64,000 nt of DNA from Chitinilyticum litopenaei DSM 21440 (GCF_000428145.1 NZ_KE386630.1:1-64000); one strand, 5' to 3'. Positions 47,703 through 57,402 are shown, numbered from the stretch's first letter. Numbers and translations: made by a program. The notes: a model not told the origin generated them from the letters alone.

Positions 47703-47804
47703 TGAACCACAGAGACACAGAGGTCACAGAGAAAGCAAAACCCTGAGAAATGCCGATGACGTGCTCCCGATTTTCTCTGTGTTCTCTGTGTCTCTGTGGT
47801 TGAT
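47703..47804. repeat. Inverted CACAGAGACACAGAG repeat
   Basis: AACCACAGAGACACAGAGGT near the start and its complement CTCTGTGTCTCTGTGGTT near the end, with further ACAGAGAA/TTCTCTGT pairing inside. This kind of element recurs in intergenic DNA of diverse bacteria; its role is unknown. Confidence 0.75.
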
Positions 47805-47918
47805 TTGGGGTTTGCCGAGAAGTCTTACCAATAAGGTGCGGCCATGAGGTGGCTGGCATGGCGTGCAGGCTTGATCCAGATCGAAGCGAGCCACCGGCGC
47901 GCTGGCGATACTGCCCGC

Positions 47919-48203
47919 ATGCGTCCCGCCACTCCCTTTGACTGCCGTGCCGGCCAGTTGCCGCTGGCCTGCCACGCCCTGAAAAGCTGCGCGCCCTGTG
48001 ACTGCAGCGATGCCGAAATCGCCATGCGCCATTACGCCAGCCCGCGGCATGCGCTGCCGCCGATGAGCGAGGCGCAGCGCCAGTGGTGCATCGTGGAAAT
48101 CCGTCGTCAGCCGGCCAGCGCTCAGCCCGACCCGACTGCCCTGCCCGACGACGCACTGGCAAGGCAGGTGCTGAAAGCCTGGAGCAGGGCGGTGCGCTTT
48201 TAG
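47919..48203 (+). CDS. Small Cys-containing protein of unknown function
   Basis: About 94 residues starting MRPATPFDCRAGQLPLACHA and continuing LKSCAPCDCSDAEIAMRHYA and PPMSEAQRQWCIVEIRRQPA. Four to five Cys in the first 35 residues suggest metal binding or disulfides. No family was recognised and the start is uncertain (47844 is an alternative). Confidence 0.45.
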   Translation: MRPATPFDCRAGQLPLACHALKSCAPCDCSDAEIAMRHYASPRHALPPMSEAQRQWCIVEIRRQPASAQPDPTALPDDALARQVLKAWSRAVRF

Positions 48204-48240
48204 CTTCCCTGCTGCCGCGCCTGATGAGGTCCTTTTGCGC

Positions 48241-48960
48241 TCAGTCCAGCAATGCGCGATAGCGGCGCACCGTTTCTTCCAGCCCCAGATACAGCGCATC
48301 GGCAATCAGCGCGTGGCCGATCGACACTTCCTTGAGCCCCGGCACCTGCTGGGCGAAATAGCCGAGGTTTTCCAGGCTCAGGTCGTGGCCAGCGTTGAGT
48401 GCCAGCCCCACTTCCTGCGCGGCGCGCGCGGCAGCGACGAAGGGCGCGATGGCCGCGGCGCGGTCTTCCGCGTAATGCGCGGCATAGGGCTCAGTGTATA
48501 GCTCGATACGATCGGTACCTGTTTGGCTGGCGGCGTATACCTGCTGCACTTCGGCATTCAGGAAGATCGAGGTGCGAATGCCGGCCGCCTTGAAGCGCGC
48601 AATCACCAGCTGCAGATAGGCATGATGCGTCACGCAATCCCAGCCGGTATTGCTGGTCAGCGCCTCCGGCGGATCGGGCACCAGCGTCACCTGCTCCGGC
48701 CGCACCTCCAGCACCAGTGCGATGAACTCCTCGTTCGGATAGCCCTCGATATTGAACTCGGTATTCACCACCGGGCGCAGTTCGCGCACGTCGGCGTACT
48801 TGATGTGGCGCTCGTCGGGGCGCGGGTGCACGGTGATGCCCTGCGCGCCGAATTGCTGGATGCGGATCGCCGCCTCGACCACGTTCGGATTGTCCCCGCC
48901 GCGCGCATTGCGCAGCGTGGCGATCTTGTTGATGTTTACTGAGAGCTTGCAGCCGCTCAT
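48241..48960 (-). CDS. pdxJ: Pyridoxine 5'-phosphate synthase PdxJ
   Basis: Condenses 1-deoxy-xylulose 5-phosphate and 3-amino-2-oxopropyl phosphate in vitamin B6 synthesis. 239 residues starting MSGCKLSVNINKIATLRNAR. Conserved GITVHPRPDERHIKYADVRE, FNIEGYPNEEFI and VGLALNAGHDLSLENLGYFA. The ATG overlaps the hisC stop (ATGA). Full length. Confidence 0.96.
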   Translation of the reverse strand: MSGCKLSVNINKIATLRNARGGDNPNVVEAAIRIQQFGAQGITVHPRPDERHIKYADVRELRPVVNTEFNIEGYPNEEFIALVLEVRPEQVTLVPDPPEALTSNTGWDCVTHHAYLQLVIARFKAAGIRTSIFLNAEVQQVYAASQTGTDRIELYTEPYAAHYAEDRAAAIAPFVAAARAAQEVGLALNAGHDLSLENLGYFAQQVPGLKEVSIGHALIADALYLGLEETVRRYRALLD

Positions 48961-50018
48961 GCCAGGATCTCCTTCAGCGCCGTCACCAGTGCCGCGCATT
49001 CCTCGGGCGTGCCGATGGTGATGCGCAGGAATTGCGCGATGCGCTCGGGGCGCTTGAAATGGCGCACGATGATGCTGCGCTCGCGCAGAAGAGCGGCCAG
49101 CTCGGCAGCATCGCGCTGCGGGTGACGGGTAAACACGAAATTGGCCTGTGAGGGCAGCGTCTCGAAGCCCAGTTGCGCCAGCTCATTGGTAAACCACTCG
49201 CGAGTAGTGATCACCTTGTTGCGAGTCTCGTCGAACCAGGCCACATCCTCGAACGCCGCCACCGCGCCCGCTTGCGCGACGCGGTCGAGCGGATAGGAAT
49301 TGAAGCTGTCCTTCACGCGCACCAGCGCCTCGATGAGGTGCGGCTGGCCGATGGCCAGGCCGACGCGCAGCCCCGCCAGCGAGCGCGACTTGGACAGCGT
49401 CTGCACCACCAGCAGATTGGGGTAATTCGCGACCAGAGTGACGGCCGTCGCGCCACCGAAGTCGATATAGGCCTCGTCGACCACCACCACGCAATCGGCG
49501 TGACGCTTGAGGAATTCCTCGATCGTGGCCAGCGGCAGGCCGACGCCGGTCGGCGCATTCGGATTCGGGAAGATGATGCCGCCGCAGGGCCGGTCATAAT
49601 CGGCCACATCAATTTCGAAGCGTGCATTCAGCGGCACGGTCTGGTAATTGATTTCGTACAAGCCGCAATACACCGGGTAAAAGCTGTAGGTGATATCGGG
49701 AAACAGCAGCGGGGCATCGTGTTTCAGCAGCGCCGGGAACAGCAGGGCCAGCACTTCATCCGAGCCATTGCCCACGAACACATGATCCACCGGCACCCCG
49801 TAATGCTGCGCAATGGTCTGCAGCAGCGGCGTGCTGGCGGCATCCGGATACAATTTGAGTGTGTCCGCGATCTGCGCCTGCATGGCGGCCAGCGCTTTCG
49901 GCGACGGGCCGTAGGGGTTTTCGTTGGTGTTCAGCTTGATCAGATTGGTCAGCTTGGGCTGTTCGCCAGGCACATACGGGGTCAGCGTGTGTACGATCTT
50001 GCTCCAGAACTGGCTCAT
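48957..50018 (-). CDS. hisC: Histidinol-phosphate aminotransferase HisC
   Basis: PLP aminotransferase of histidine synthesis. 353 residues. Start MSQFWSKIVHTLTPYVPGEQ; LNTNENPYGPSPKALAAMQA; the PLP region VVVDEAYIDFGGATAVTLVA and lysine in QTLSKSRSLAGLRVGLAIGQ. The sequence from LIKLNTNENPYGPSPK is typical of HisC2-type enzymes. Co-transcribed with pdxJ. Confidence 0.94.
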   Translation of the reverse strand: MSQFWSKIVHTLTPYVPGEQPKLTNLIKLNTNENPYGPSPKALAAMQAQIADTLKLYPDAASTPLLQTIAQHYGVPVDHVFVGNGSDEVLALLFPALLKHDAPLLFPDITYSFYPVYCGLYEINYQTVPLNARFEIDVADYDRPCGGIIFPNPNAPTGVGLPLATIEEFLKRHADCVVVVDEAYIDFGGATAVTLVANYPNLLVVQTLSKSRSLAGLRVGLAIGQPHLIEALVRVKDSFNSYPLDRVAQAGAVAAFEDVAWFDETRNKVITTREWFTNELAQLGFETLPSQANFVFTRHPQRDAAELAALLRERSIIVRHFKRPERIAQFLRITIGTPEECAALVTALKEILA

Positions 50019-50095
50019 GGGCGGCTCTCGCGGCTTGGGGTTAGAATCGCGCCTATCTTACCAAGAAAGCCCTGTTCACCGGGCAACACCAGGTG

Positions 50096-50755
50096 ATGAA
50101 CCCCGCCACCCTGCCTGACTATATCGAATGCATTGAAACCGGCCTGCTGCCCGCCTGGCAGCTCCTGAGCGTGCACGAGCACGAACCGGTGCAGGTGCTC
50201 GCCCTGCCCGCGCCCTGGCAGCTGCTGGGCTGCGGCAACTATGCCGCGGTGGTGGTCCACCCGGACTATCCGGACTGGGTGGTGAAGCGCTATGCACCGG
50301 GCCGGCCGGGCCATGCGCAGGAAGCCGATGTCTACCGCCGGCTGGGCGAACATCCGGCGTTTTCCAGCTGCCTGCATGCCGGCGCCGATTACCTTGTCCT
50401 GCGCCGCATCCGTGGCAAGACACTCTGGCAATGCTGTCTGACGGGCGAGAGCATCACGGCCCGGACCATCGCCGACATCGATGCGGCCATGGTCTGGGCG
50501 ACAGCCCGCGGGCTAACGCCGCACGACGTGCATGCCAAAAACGTGATGCAGCACGAGGGCCGCGGCTACATCGTCGACATTTCGGATTTCTACAAGACCC
50601 AGCCCTGCGCGCGCTGGCAGGATTTCAAGCGGATTTACGACTGGCTCTACGTGCCCCTGCTGCGTGACGACCCGGTGCCGCTGCCAGTTTGGCTGATGGA
50701 TGGCTTGCGGCGCTGCTACCGGCGCTGGCGCCGCCATAAACGTCACACCGTATAG
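50096..50755 (+). CDS. Protein kinase-like small protein
   Basis: About 219 residues starting MNPATLPDYIECIETGLLPA. Kinase-like features in order: glycine loop LLGCGNYAAVVVHP, the lysine in DWVVKRYAPG, catalytic loop GLTPHDVHAKNVM (H-D...N), and VDISDF as a DFG-like motif. It is shorter than canonical kinases, so it may be a minimal or degenerate member. Substrate unknown. A GTG at 50093 is an alternative start. Confidence 0.7.
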   Translation: MNPATLPDYIECIETGLLPAWQLLSVHEHEPVQVLALPAPWQLLGCGNYAAVVVHPDYPDWVVKRYAPGRPGHAQEADVYRRLGEHPAFSSCLHAGADYLVLRRIRGKTLWQCCLTGESITARTIADIDAAMVWATARGLTPHDVHAKNVMQHEGRGYIVDISDFYKTQPCARWQDFKRIYDWLYVPLLRDDPVPLPVWLMDGLRRCYRRWRRHKRHTV

Positions 50756-50798
50756 CCCTGCAAGCCATTATTAAAATAGGCTTCATCCATATACCCCT
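50748..50798 (+). repeat. Dispersed palindromic repeat, host copy
   Basis: GTATAGCCCTGCAAGCC...GGCTTCATCCATATACCCC; the left arm overlaps the end of the kinase-like gene. Confidence 0.65.
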
Positions 50799-51370
50799 CT
50801 TGACGTTGCATAGCAATCGCACCGTTGCTCCTACTCCAGCCAGGCCCCCGGCATGCCCGGCTGCGGATCGCCGCAGGCGCGATGAACGGCACTGTAACCG
50901 CAGTGCAGCAGTTTCTTACATTTCCATACGCCATGTTGCCGGGCCCGCTGGATGACTGCAGCCCGGCAGGCCAGCCCGGCCCAGCCGAATGTTGCATCCA
51001 GACGACAAATCCTGGCGTTGCGAGACGCCCCGGACTGCGGGCAAGGCCAGCAAATCCGCTGGCTGCCGGGCATCCCAAGTGCATACTGCCGAAACACCCT
51101 AGCGGATAGACCCTACTAGCCACTTCGACAAGGCAGCAGGAATAATTCTTCCAAAATCATTGGCTTGACTGGTATCAACCGGCAGGAAGCAGCAGTGCTC
51201 TTGCAGGCAGTCAGGCCAGCCGGTCTTGCCGCAGGCGGCCGGAAAGCACTTAATCAATCAGCATTACCAAATATTTGAATTTGCTTTTTGACGCATCGCA
51301 ACAACCGGAACGGGCGCACCGTCACAAGCGGCCAGCGCCCCGAAAAGCTTACAAATTACTGATAAAACCC
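50799..51370. other. Intergenic region before the pilus operon
   Basis: About 570 bp without a convincing gene. The last 130 bases are AT-richer (AATCAGCATTACCAAATATT) and probably contain the pilY1 promoter, but no clear -35/-10 pair can be named. Confidence 0.5.
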
Positions 51371-54300
51371 ATGAAAACCGCCACGCGTCCCCGCACTCTT
51401 GCTCTTGGTGTTGCTCTCGCCTTTGGCGGCCAGCCCGGCCTGGCCGCCTCGCCCTATCCGGCCCTGCCGCCGACGCTGTCGACCTCGGTACCCCCCAACG
51501 TGGTGCTGTTCATCGACAACTCGGGCAGCATGCTGCAGGACCGCAACAACAACTGGCTGCGCAGCGATCTGTGCAACTTTGCGAACAACTGGTCCAACTG
51601 CGTCAACAACAACGTCAACAATGCGCGCCATGTGCTGGACGATGAAAACCAGTCGCCCAACACCAAGATGAATATCGCCAAGCGCGTGTCGCGCCGGCTG
51701 ATCGACAGCAATCCGTCCTTGCGCTGGGGGGTGTTTTCCTTTCACGTGGGCAATGAAAATACCGTCGGCGGCAACGAGCGCGGGCAATCCGGCGTGCTGC
51801 AGGCCGGCGTGGGTCAGGGCAATGCCGCCGCGCAGGCGGCCATTTCGCGGCTGAAGGCGCGCACGGCCACGCCGCTGGGCGAAGCACTGCTGGAAATCAG
51901 CCGCTATTACGAGGGCAAGCCATCGCTGTATGGCAAGAGCAGCAACAGCTACACGAGCCCGATCCAGTACCGTTGCCAGAAGAATTTCGCCATCGTGCTC
52001 ACCGACGGCGACGCCACCGACGACGACGACCTTCCCGGCAGCGGCAAGGGCGCACTGCCCTACACCTACATCGATCGCAACAACAGCAGCCAGACCGGCA
52101 ATTTTTCGGTCTGCACCACCAGCGATAACGGGTTTTGCCCGGCCAAACTCGAAGGCAGCAACAACAGCCCCGGGTTTGGCGACAGCAAGAACCGCTTTCG
52201 CGCGCTGCGCGATGTGGCGAAGTACGCCAACGAGATGGACATGCGCAGCGGCGGCACCGACCTGGACGGCAAATCGTTCGACGATCCGCGCTTCCGGCAG
52301 CAGAACATGCAGACCTACACCATCGGTTTCTCGGTCAACAACGAGGTGCTGCCGGCAGCGGCCAAGGCAGGCGGCGGCAAGTACTACACGGCCGACAGTG
52401 AAGCGGCGCTGAACCAGGCGCTGACCAATGCGGTGAGCGATATTGTGGCCTCGGTGTCCAATGCCGGCGGCGTCGCCACGCAGAGCGAAACCGTCAGCGC
52501 GGGCAACAAGGTCTTCCAGCCGGTTTTCAACCCCAAGGGCTGGTATGGCGAGCTGCGCTGCTACAACCTCGACTCGGCCGGCAATTTCGACCCGCAGACT
52601 TCGCGCTGCACACCGAATGGCAAGGCCGTGATTCCGGCGGCCAGCGCACGCAACCTGCATTCGGCGCGCCCCAATGGCAGCGGCACGCTGGCCTTCGCCT
52701 TCAATGACAGCACGGGGCTTGCCAGCATGAACACGGCGCAGCGCAATGCGCCGGGCAACAATGACGCCGAACGGCGCACTCTCATCAACTACCTGCGCGG
52801 CCAGAATATCAGCGGTCTGCGGACGCGCCCGGACGGCCTCTTGGGGGACATCATCGACAGCCAGCCGGTGGTCGTGGGCAAGCCGGCCGGCGAAACGCCG
52901 GATGCCGACTACGCCGCCTTCAAGGCACGGCACGCCAGTCGCAACATGGTGTTCATCGGCGCCAACGACGGCATGCTGCATGCCTTCAGCATCGCCGACA
53001 TGAGCGAGCTGATGGGCTTCATCCCCTCGCCGGTCTATCCCAATCTGAAAAGCCTCTCGGCGCCGGACTACGGGCAGTCCGGTGGCACGCCGCATGCCTT
53101 TCACGTCAATGGCAGCCTGCGCCAGGCCGACATCAAGGCCGGTGGCCAATGGCAAACGCTGCTGGTCGGCGGACTGGCGCAGGGCGGCCGGGGCTATTTC
53201 GCCATCGACGCCACGCAGGCCGGCAACTTCACGACGGCCAGCGATACGGTGAAATGGGAGTGGACCGACCAGCACGCCGCCAGCATGGGTTATGCCTTTG
53301 GCAGCCCCATCATCTACAACGTCCGCACCTCGGCCAACTCCGTCGTCCCCGCCGTGATCCTCAGCAATGGCTACGACAACCGCTGGGGCCAGACACCGCC
53401 GGCCAGCAACAGCTCGGCACTGTATGTCCTCAATGCCGAAACGGGCGCCCTGCTGAAGCAGATCGACGTGCCCGGTGGTACCGGCCTGTCGTCGCCGGCC
53501 GGCGTCGATTACGGCCAGGATGGCATCCTGGACTACGTCTATGCCGGCGACATCAATGGCAAGCTGTGGCGCTTTGACCTGACGGCCGAATCACCATCGG
53601 GCTTCCGGCTCACCCCCAAGCCGATTTTCGACGCGGGGCCCGGCAAGCCCATCGTGATGCGCCCGGCCGTGACCGCGCTGGATCACAAGGACGGCACGCC
53701 CATCGGCAATCTGGTGCTGTTTGGCACCGGCAAGCTGCTGACCGATGCCGACCGCAGCGATACCACCCGGCAAAGCCTCTACGGCGTGCTCGACCGCATG
53801 GAGGATTATCCGGAAACCATCCCGGCCAGCAGCCTCGTGCAGCAGACCATCACCGAAACCCAGAGCGTGAGCTCGGGCAAACAGCGCCCCGGCAACTACC
53901 GCAAGCTGTCGGCCGAAGAGCTCGATCTGCGCTCGGAAAGCAATACCCGCCAGGGCTGGTACATCGACCTGCCCGCCGCCAGCGAGCGGCTGGTGACTTC
54001 GCCACTGGTGTTCAGCGACAAGGTGCTGTTCGGCACCGGCATTCCGCAAGCCAGCGAAAAATGCCTGCCCGGCGGCAAGGGCTGGATCATGGGCCTCAAT
54101 CCTTATACCGGCTCGGTAGTGACCGACCGCAAGGGCAATCCCTACAGCTTTGTCGACATCGTCAAGGACGGCAAATCCACGGCCGCCGACAAGATCGATT
54201 TCCAGGGGGGCGAAGCCTTTGCCAGCGGTTTTGAAAAGGATGGCATTCCGACCGAACTGAGCTATGTGGCTTCGGAAAACCGGCTGGTGACGCCACCCGC

Positions 54301-54550
54301 AAAGGAAGGCTCGGCGCTGGGCGACATCGGCAAGGTGATCGCCATGCGCGAGGCCAACTACACCGCCGTGTTCACCGGCAATGCCAAACCCGGCACCACC
54401 ACCGGCAACCCGATTGGCCGGCCCGGTTCCGGCGGCAAGGGCTCGCTGTATGGCGGCACGATCGGCAACGATACCGTCGACAAGGAAACGCTGCTGTCGC
54501 CATCGGCCGGCATCCGCGTGGAAACCACGCTCTGGAGGGAAATCAAATGA
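51371..54550 (+). CDS. pilY1: Type IV pilus tip adhesin/assembly factor PilY1
   Basis: A 1059-residue secreted protein. Signal peptide MKTATRPRTLALGVALAFGG ending around GLAAS. VWA domain with MIDAS NVVLFIDNSGSMLQDRNNNW and FAIVLTDGDATDDDDLPGSG. The C-terminal beta-propeller begins near IDSQPVVVGKPAGETPDADY (RNMVFIGANDGMLHAFSIAD) and includes a calcium-loop-like DYGQDGILDYVYAGDINGKL. It sits at the pilus tip and promotes extension and adhesion. First gene of the minor pilin operon; ATGA overlap with the next gene. Confidence 0.93.
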   Translation: MKTATRPRTLALGVALAFGGQPGLAASPYPALPPTLSTSVPPNVVLFIDNSGSMLQDRNNNWLRSDLCNFANNWSNCVNNNVNNARHVLDDENQSPNTKMNIAKRVSRRLIDSNPSLRWGVFSFHVGNENTVGGNERGQSGVLQAGVGQGNAAAQAAISRLKARTATPLGEALLEISRYYEGKPSLYGKSSNSYTSPIQYRCQKNFAIVLTDGDATDDDDLPGSGKGALPYTYIDRNNSSQTGNFSVCTTSDNGFCPAKLEGSNNSPGFGDSKNRFRALRDVAKYANEMDMRSGGTDLDGKSFDDPRFRQQNMQTYTIGFSVNNEVLPAAAKAGGGKYYTADSEAALNQALTNAVSDIVASVSNAGGVATQSETVSAGNKVFQPVFNPKGWYGELRCYNLDSAGNFDPQTSRCTPNGKAVIPAASARNLHSARPNGSGTLAFAFNDSTGLASMNTAQRNAPGNNDAERRTLINYLRGQNISGLRTRPDGLLGDIIDSQPVVVGKPAGETPDADYAAFKARHASRNMVFIGANDGMLHAFSIADMSELMGFIPSPVYPNLKSLSAPDYGQSGGTPHAFHVNGSLRQADIKAGGQWQTLLVGGLAQGGRGYFAIDATQAGNFTTASDTVKWEWTDQHAASMGYAFGSPIIYNVRTSANSVVPAVILSNGYDNRWGQTPPASNSSALYVLNAETGALLKQIDVPGGTGLSSPAGVDYGQDGILDYVYAGDINGKLWRFDLTAESPSGFRLTPKPIFDAGPGKPIVMRPAVTALDHKDGTPIGNLVLFGTGKLLTDADRSDTTRQSLYGVLDRMEDYPETIPASSLVQQTITETQSVSSGKQRPGNYRKLSAEELDLRSESNTRQGWYIDLPAASERLVTSPLVFSDKVLFGTGIPQASEKCLPGGKGWIMGLNPYTGSVVTDRKGNPYSFVDIVKDGKSTAADKIDFQGGEAFASGFEKDGIPTELSYVASENRLVTPPAKEGSALGDIGKVIAMREANYTAVFTGNAKPGTTTGNPIGRPGSGGKGSLYGGTIGNDTVDKETLLSPSAGIRVETTLWREIK

Positions 54551-55062
54551 TGCAAAAGTGCGAACACCATGGCGCCACGCCGCGCCAGCGCGGCATGACG
54601 CTCATCGAAATGATGGTGACGCTCAGCGTGCTGGGCCTGCTGGCGGCGATTGCCATTCCCAGCCTGCGCGACTGGCTGCGTGATGCCCGCCAGGCCACGC
54701 AAAGCGACCTGCTGGTCAGCAGCCTCGCCACCGCCAGGCTGGAAGCCGTCAAGCGCCGCAGCACCATCAGCATCTGCCCGGCCAGCGACGCGGACACCGC
54801 CAGCGCCTGCTCCTCGTCGGATGCCGACTGGTCGAAAGGCTGGCTGATCCTCGGCCCGAACGATGTCGTCCAGCGCGTGCGCGTGCCGGCCGGCGTCACC
54901 ATCGCAGATGCCCCCGATTCGCTTGGCTTCAACGCCACCTTCGGCAGCGCGCAAGCCGCCGCCACGTTCACCGTGTGCAGCAAGGGCGGGCGGCAGCACC
55001 GCATCGACGTGTCGCTATCCGGCCACATCAACAAACGCATCACCAGCACCGTCTGCGCCTGA
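54547..55062 (+). CDS. fimT: Minor pseudopilin FimT/GspH-like
   Basis: A 171-residue protein with a prepilin cleavage site RQRGMTLIEMMVTLSVLGLL (G-M...E5) and hydrophobic helix. The C-terminal globular domain contains four Cys (ICPASDADTASACSSSDADW, FTVCSKGG, STVCA). Part of the tip-initiating minor pilin complex. Overlaps pilY1 by ATGA. Confidence 0.88.
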   Translation: MMQKCEHHGATPRQRGMTLIEMMVTLSVLGLLAAIAIPSLRDWLRDARQATQSDLLVSSLATARLEAVKRRSTISICPASDADTASACSSSDADWSKGWLILGPNDVVQRVRVPAGVTIADAPDSLGFNATFGSAQAAATFTVCSKGGRQHRIDVSLSGHINKRITSTVCA

Positions 55063-55064
55063 TC

Positions 55065-55616
55065 ATGAAACGCATGCATACCCACGCAAGGCAGGCCCGG
55101 GAGGGCAGCCGCCAGCAGCAGGGCCTGTCGCTGATCGAGGTGATGATCTCGGTCTTCATTCTCGGCGTCGGCCTGCTGGGGCTGGCCGGCCTGCAGACCC
55201 GCGCCGTGGTCATGAACCAGAGCGCCTATTACCGCAGCATTGCCACCGATCTGGCCACCGATCTGGCCGACCGCATCCGCGCCAACCGCACGCCCTTTCT
55301 GGCCAGCGCCGACGCCGACACGCCAGCGCCGCAACCGCCGGATTTCTCCCGCTGCAGCCAGGTCAGCGCCAGCCCGGACACGCTGAGCTGCAGCGCGCAG
55401 GAAGAAGGACGTGAAAGCTATCTGGTCAGCGAGGAAATGGCCCAGTGGCACAGCCTGCTGCGCAGCCAGCTGCCGGACGCCACCTTCACGCTCACAGCCG
55501 CCGCCGGCCAGTCACCCGGCTTTTTCCGCTACACGCTCACCATCAGCTGGACCGACAACCGCTCGGCGCAGGACGCCAGCGCCAAGCTCAGCAGCTATGT
55601 CACGGTAATCGAATGA
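55065..55616 (+). CDS. pilV: Minor pilin PilV
   Basis: A 183-residue prepilin: QQQGLSLIEVMISVFILGVG with processing after Gly, then LLGLAGLQTRAVVMNQSAYY, the PilV signature. Two Cys in SRCSQVSASPDTLSCSAQE. It starts two bases after fimT and overlaps pilW by ATGA. Confidence 0.9.
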   Translation: MKRMHTHARQAREGSRQQQGLSLIEVMISVFILGVGLLGLAGLQTRAVVMNQSAYYRSIATDLATDLADRIRANRTPFLASADADTPAPQPPDFSRCSQVSASPDTLSCSAQEEGRESYLVSEEMAQWHSLLRSQLPDATFTLTAAAGQSPGFFRYTLTISWTDNRSAQDASAKLSSYVTVIE

Positions 55617-56392
55617 TGAAACAGCCGCAAACCCCGCCTCGAGGCTTTACCCTGATCGAACTGATGGTTGCCATGGCCATCGCGATGATCGCCCTGCTGG
55701 CCGTCTCGCAGCTTTATATCAACTCGCGGCAAACCTTCAACCTGCTCGCCATGCAGAACCGCGTCTCCGAAGATGGCCGCTTTGCACTGGCGATGCTGCA
55801 ACGCACGATCAGCCAGGCCGGCTTTCGCCCCAATCCCAACCAGGCGCTGCCGACCAATCATGTCAGCTCCGACAGTGCCGGCACCATCACCGTGCGTTTC
55901 AATGCCGATGGCGTCAACCAGATGGATTGCGCCGGTGGGGTGGCAGCGGCCGGCCCGACCGAACTGACCATCGCCAGGAGCGGCAGCAAGCTGCAGTGCG
56001 GCAGCACCGACTGGCTGGCGCCCAGCGATGGCGGGGGCGGCAACGCCACCGAAGTCGTCGATTTTCGCCTCAGCTATGGCGTTGATGATGCTGACAACGA
56101 CGCCGGCGGCAACCCGCGCACACCAGCCGAATACGGCTGCGGCGCGGATCTTGGCGCAATGCGCGCACGCGACTGCGTGGCCAACCGCTTTGTCGATACG
56201 CTGGCCGGCATCAGCGCCGACCAGCTGGTGGCCGTCAAGGTCTGCCTTGTGCTGCGCAGCGAGAAAACCGATCGCACCCTCATCAAGGCCGCCGGGGTAA
56301 GCAACTGCAGCAATGCCGAGATCAGCGGCTCGCAGGACGACCAGAAGCTTTACCGCATGTTCCAGACCACTGTATTGCTGCGCAACCGCTGA
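55613..56392 (+). CDS. pilW: Minor pilin PilW
   Basis: A 259-residue prepilin: PRGFTLIELMVAMAIAMIAL, then LYINSRQTFNLLAMQNRVSE, EDGRFALAMLQRTISQAGFR, matching PilW. The C-terminal part ends KLYRMFQTTVLLRNR, as in the family. Needed for pilus priming at the tip. Confidence 0.92.
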   Translation: MMKQPQTPPRGFTLIELMVAMAIAMIALLAVSQLYINSRQTFNLLAMQNRVSEDGRFALAMLQRTISQAGFRPNPNQALPTNHVSSDSAGTITVRFNADGVNQMDCAGGVAAAGPTELTIARSGSKLQCGSTDWLAPSDGGGGNATEVVDFRLSYGVDDADNDAGGNPRTPAEYGCGADLGAMRARDCVANRFVDTLAGISADQLVAVKVCLVLRSEKTDRTLIKAAGVSNCSNAEISGSQDDQKLYRMFQTTVLLRNR

Positions 56393-56400
56393 GAATTGCC

Positions 56401-56901
56401 ATGAACCACACCCTCCCAGCCCGTCGCGGCAACGCCCAGCGCGGCTTTGTGCTGATCATTACCCTGCTCTTGCTGGTGATCGTCACCCTGCTGGTCATCA
56501 ACGGCATGCGCAGCACCACGCTGAACGAGAAAATGGCCGGCAATTACATGGATCGCAACCGCGCCTACCAGGCTGCCGAACAGGCGATGCGTCAGGGCGC
56601 TGCGCTGCTGCAGGCCAATGCCGAAGCCTGCCTTGCCGGCTGCAGCAATGCCGATGTCGTCGGCGTCGGCACGGTGGCCAACGCCCTGCCCGCCGCCTGG
56701 AGCGACCAGCACGCCGGCACGGCCACCACCAGCCAGGGGCAGCAGACTTCGGGCAAATACCTGATCAACCAGTTGCCCGATGCGCTGCTGCCCGCCGACA
56801 AATCCGGCTGCAAGGCCTACAGCGTGATGGGGCGCGGACAGGGCCTGGACCAGCGCGCCGTCGTGGTGCTGCAGACCACCGCGCTGGTTTGCCCGATCTG
56901 A
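56401..56901 (+). CDS. pilX: Minor pilin PilX
   Basis: A 166-residue protein with NAQRGFVLIITLLLLVIVTL; the usual Glu5 is replaced (FVLII), typical of PilX/GspK-like pilins. Followed by STTLNEKMAGNYMDRNRAYQAAEQAM, the PilX signature. The C-terminal domain holds a Cys pair (EACLAGCSN) and a final CPI. Confidence 0.9.
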   Translation: MNHTLPARRGNAQRGFVLIITLLLLVIVTLLVINGMRSTTLNEKMAGNYMDRNRAYQAAEQAMRQGAALLQANAEACLAGCSNADVVGVGTVANALPAAWSDQHAGTATTSQGQQTSGKYLINQLPDALLPADKSGCKAYSVMGRGQGLDQRAVVVLQTTALVCPI

Positions 56902-57010
56902 AACCACGCATTGCTGACGTATTGCTGATCCGGCCCGCGGCTGTGGCCAGTCGTGATGACCAACACGCGACCACGATCCGCCAGGCAGATCAATCACCAA
57001 GGAAACCCGC

Positions 57011-57397
57011 ATGACCCTAAGCCTGCCCGCCCAGCGCGGCTTTACCCTGATCGAAATCATGATCGTGATCGCCATCATCGGCATCCTGGCGGCCATCGCC
57101 ATTCCGTCCTACCGGCAATACGTGGTCAAGACGCGTCGCACTGATGTGCAGCAGCAAATGAGTGGCCACGCCCAGGCGCTGGAGCGCTATTTCAGCAGCA
57201 ATGGCCGCTACACCAGCAGCGGCACCACCTGCGGTGTCGCCGACCCGGCAAGCGCCTATTACACGATTGCCACCGACTGCAGCACGGCCAATGCCTTCAG
57301 CATCAGCGCCACACCCACCGACGGCAAATCGCAGGATGGCGACGGCACGCTGACGCTGGACAGCACCGGCGCACGCAGCGGCAAGTGGTCGAGCTGA
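57011..57397 (+). CDS. pilE: Type IV pilin-like protein (PilE family)
   Basis: A 128-residue prepilin: PAQRGFTLIEIMIVIAIIGI and LAAIAIPSYRQYVVKTRRTD. The C-terminal domain has two Cys (TTCGVADPAS, TDCSTANAF) and ends GARSGKWSS, as in PilE proteins of betaproteobacterial pilY1 clusters. It is 109 bp after pilX. A minor rather than the major pilin by context. Confidence 0.9.
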   Translation: MTLSLPAQRGFTLIEIMIVIAIIGILAAIAIPSYRQYVVKTRRTDVQQQMSGHAQALERYFSSNGRYTSSGTTCGVADPASAYYTIATDCSTANAFSISATPTDGKSQDGDGTLTLDSTGARSGKWSS

Positions 57398-57402
57398 TTA
57401 TG

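Larger units (their letters stand above)
47428..47918. other. Repeat-rich intergenic region
   Basis: Contains a degenerate copy of the dispersed palindromic repeat (47427-47477), tandem AGCCAGC units (47612-47648), and a long inverted repeat of CACAGAGACACAGAGG-type sequence (47703-47728 with 47776-47804). No credible gene was seen. Confidence 0.7.
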
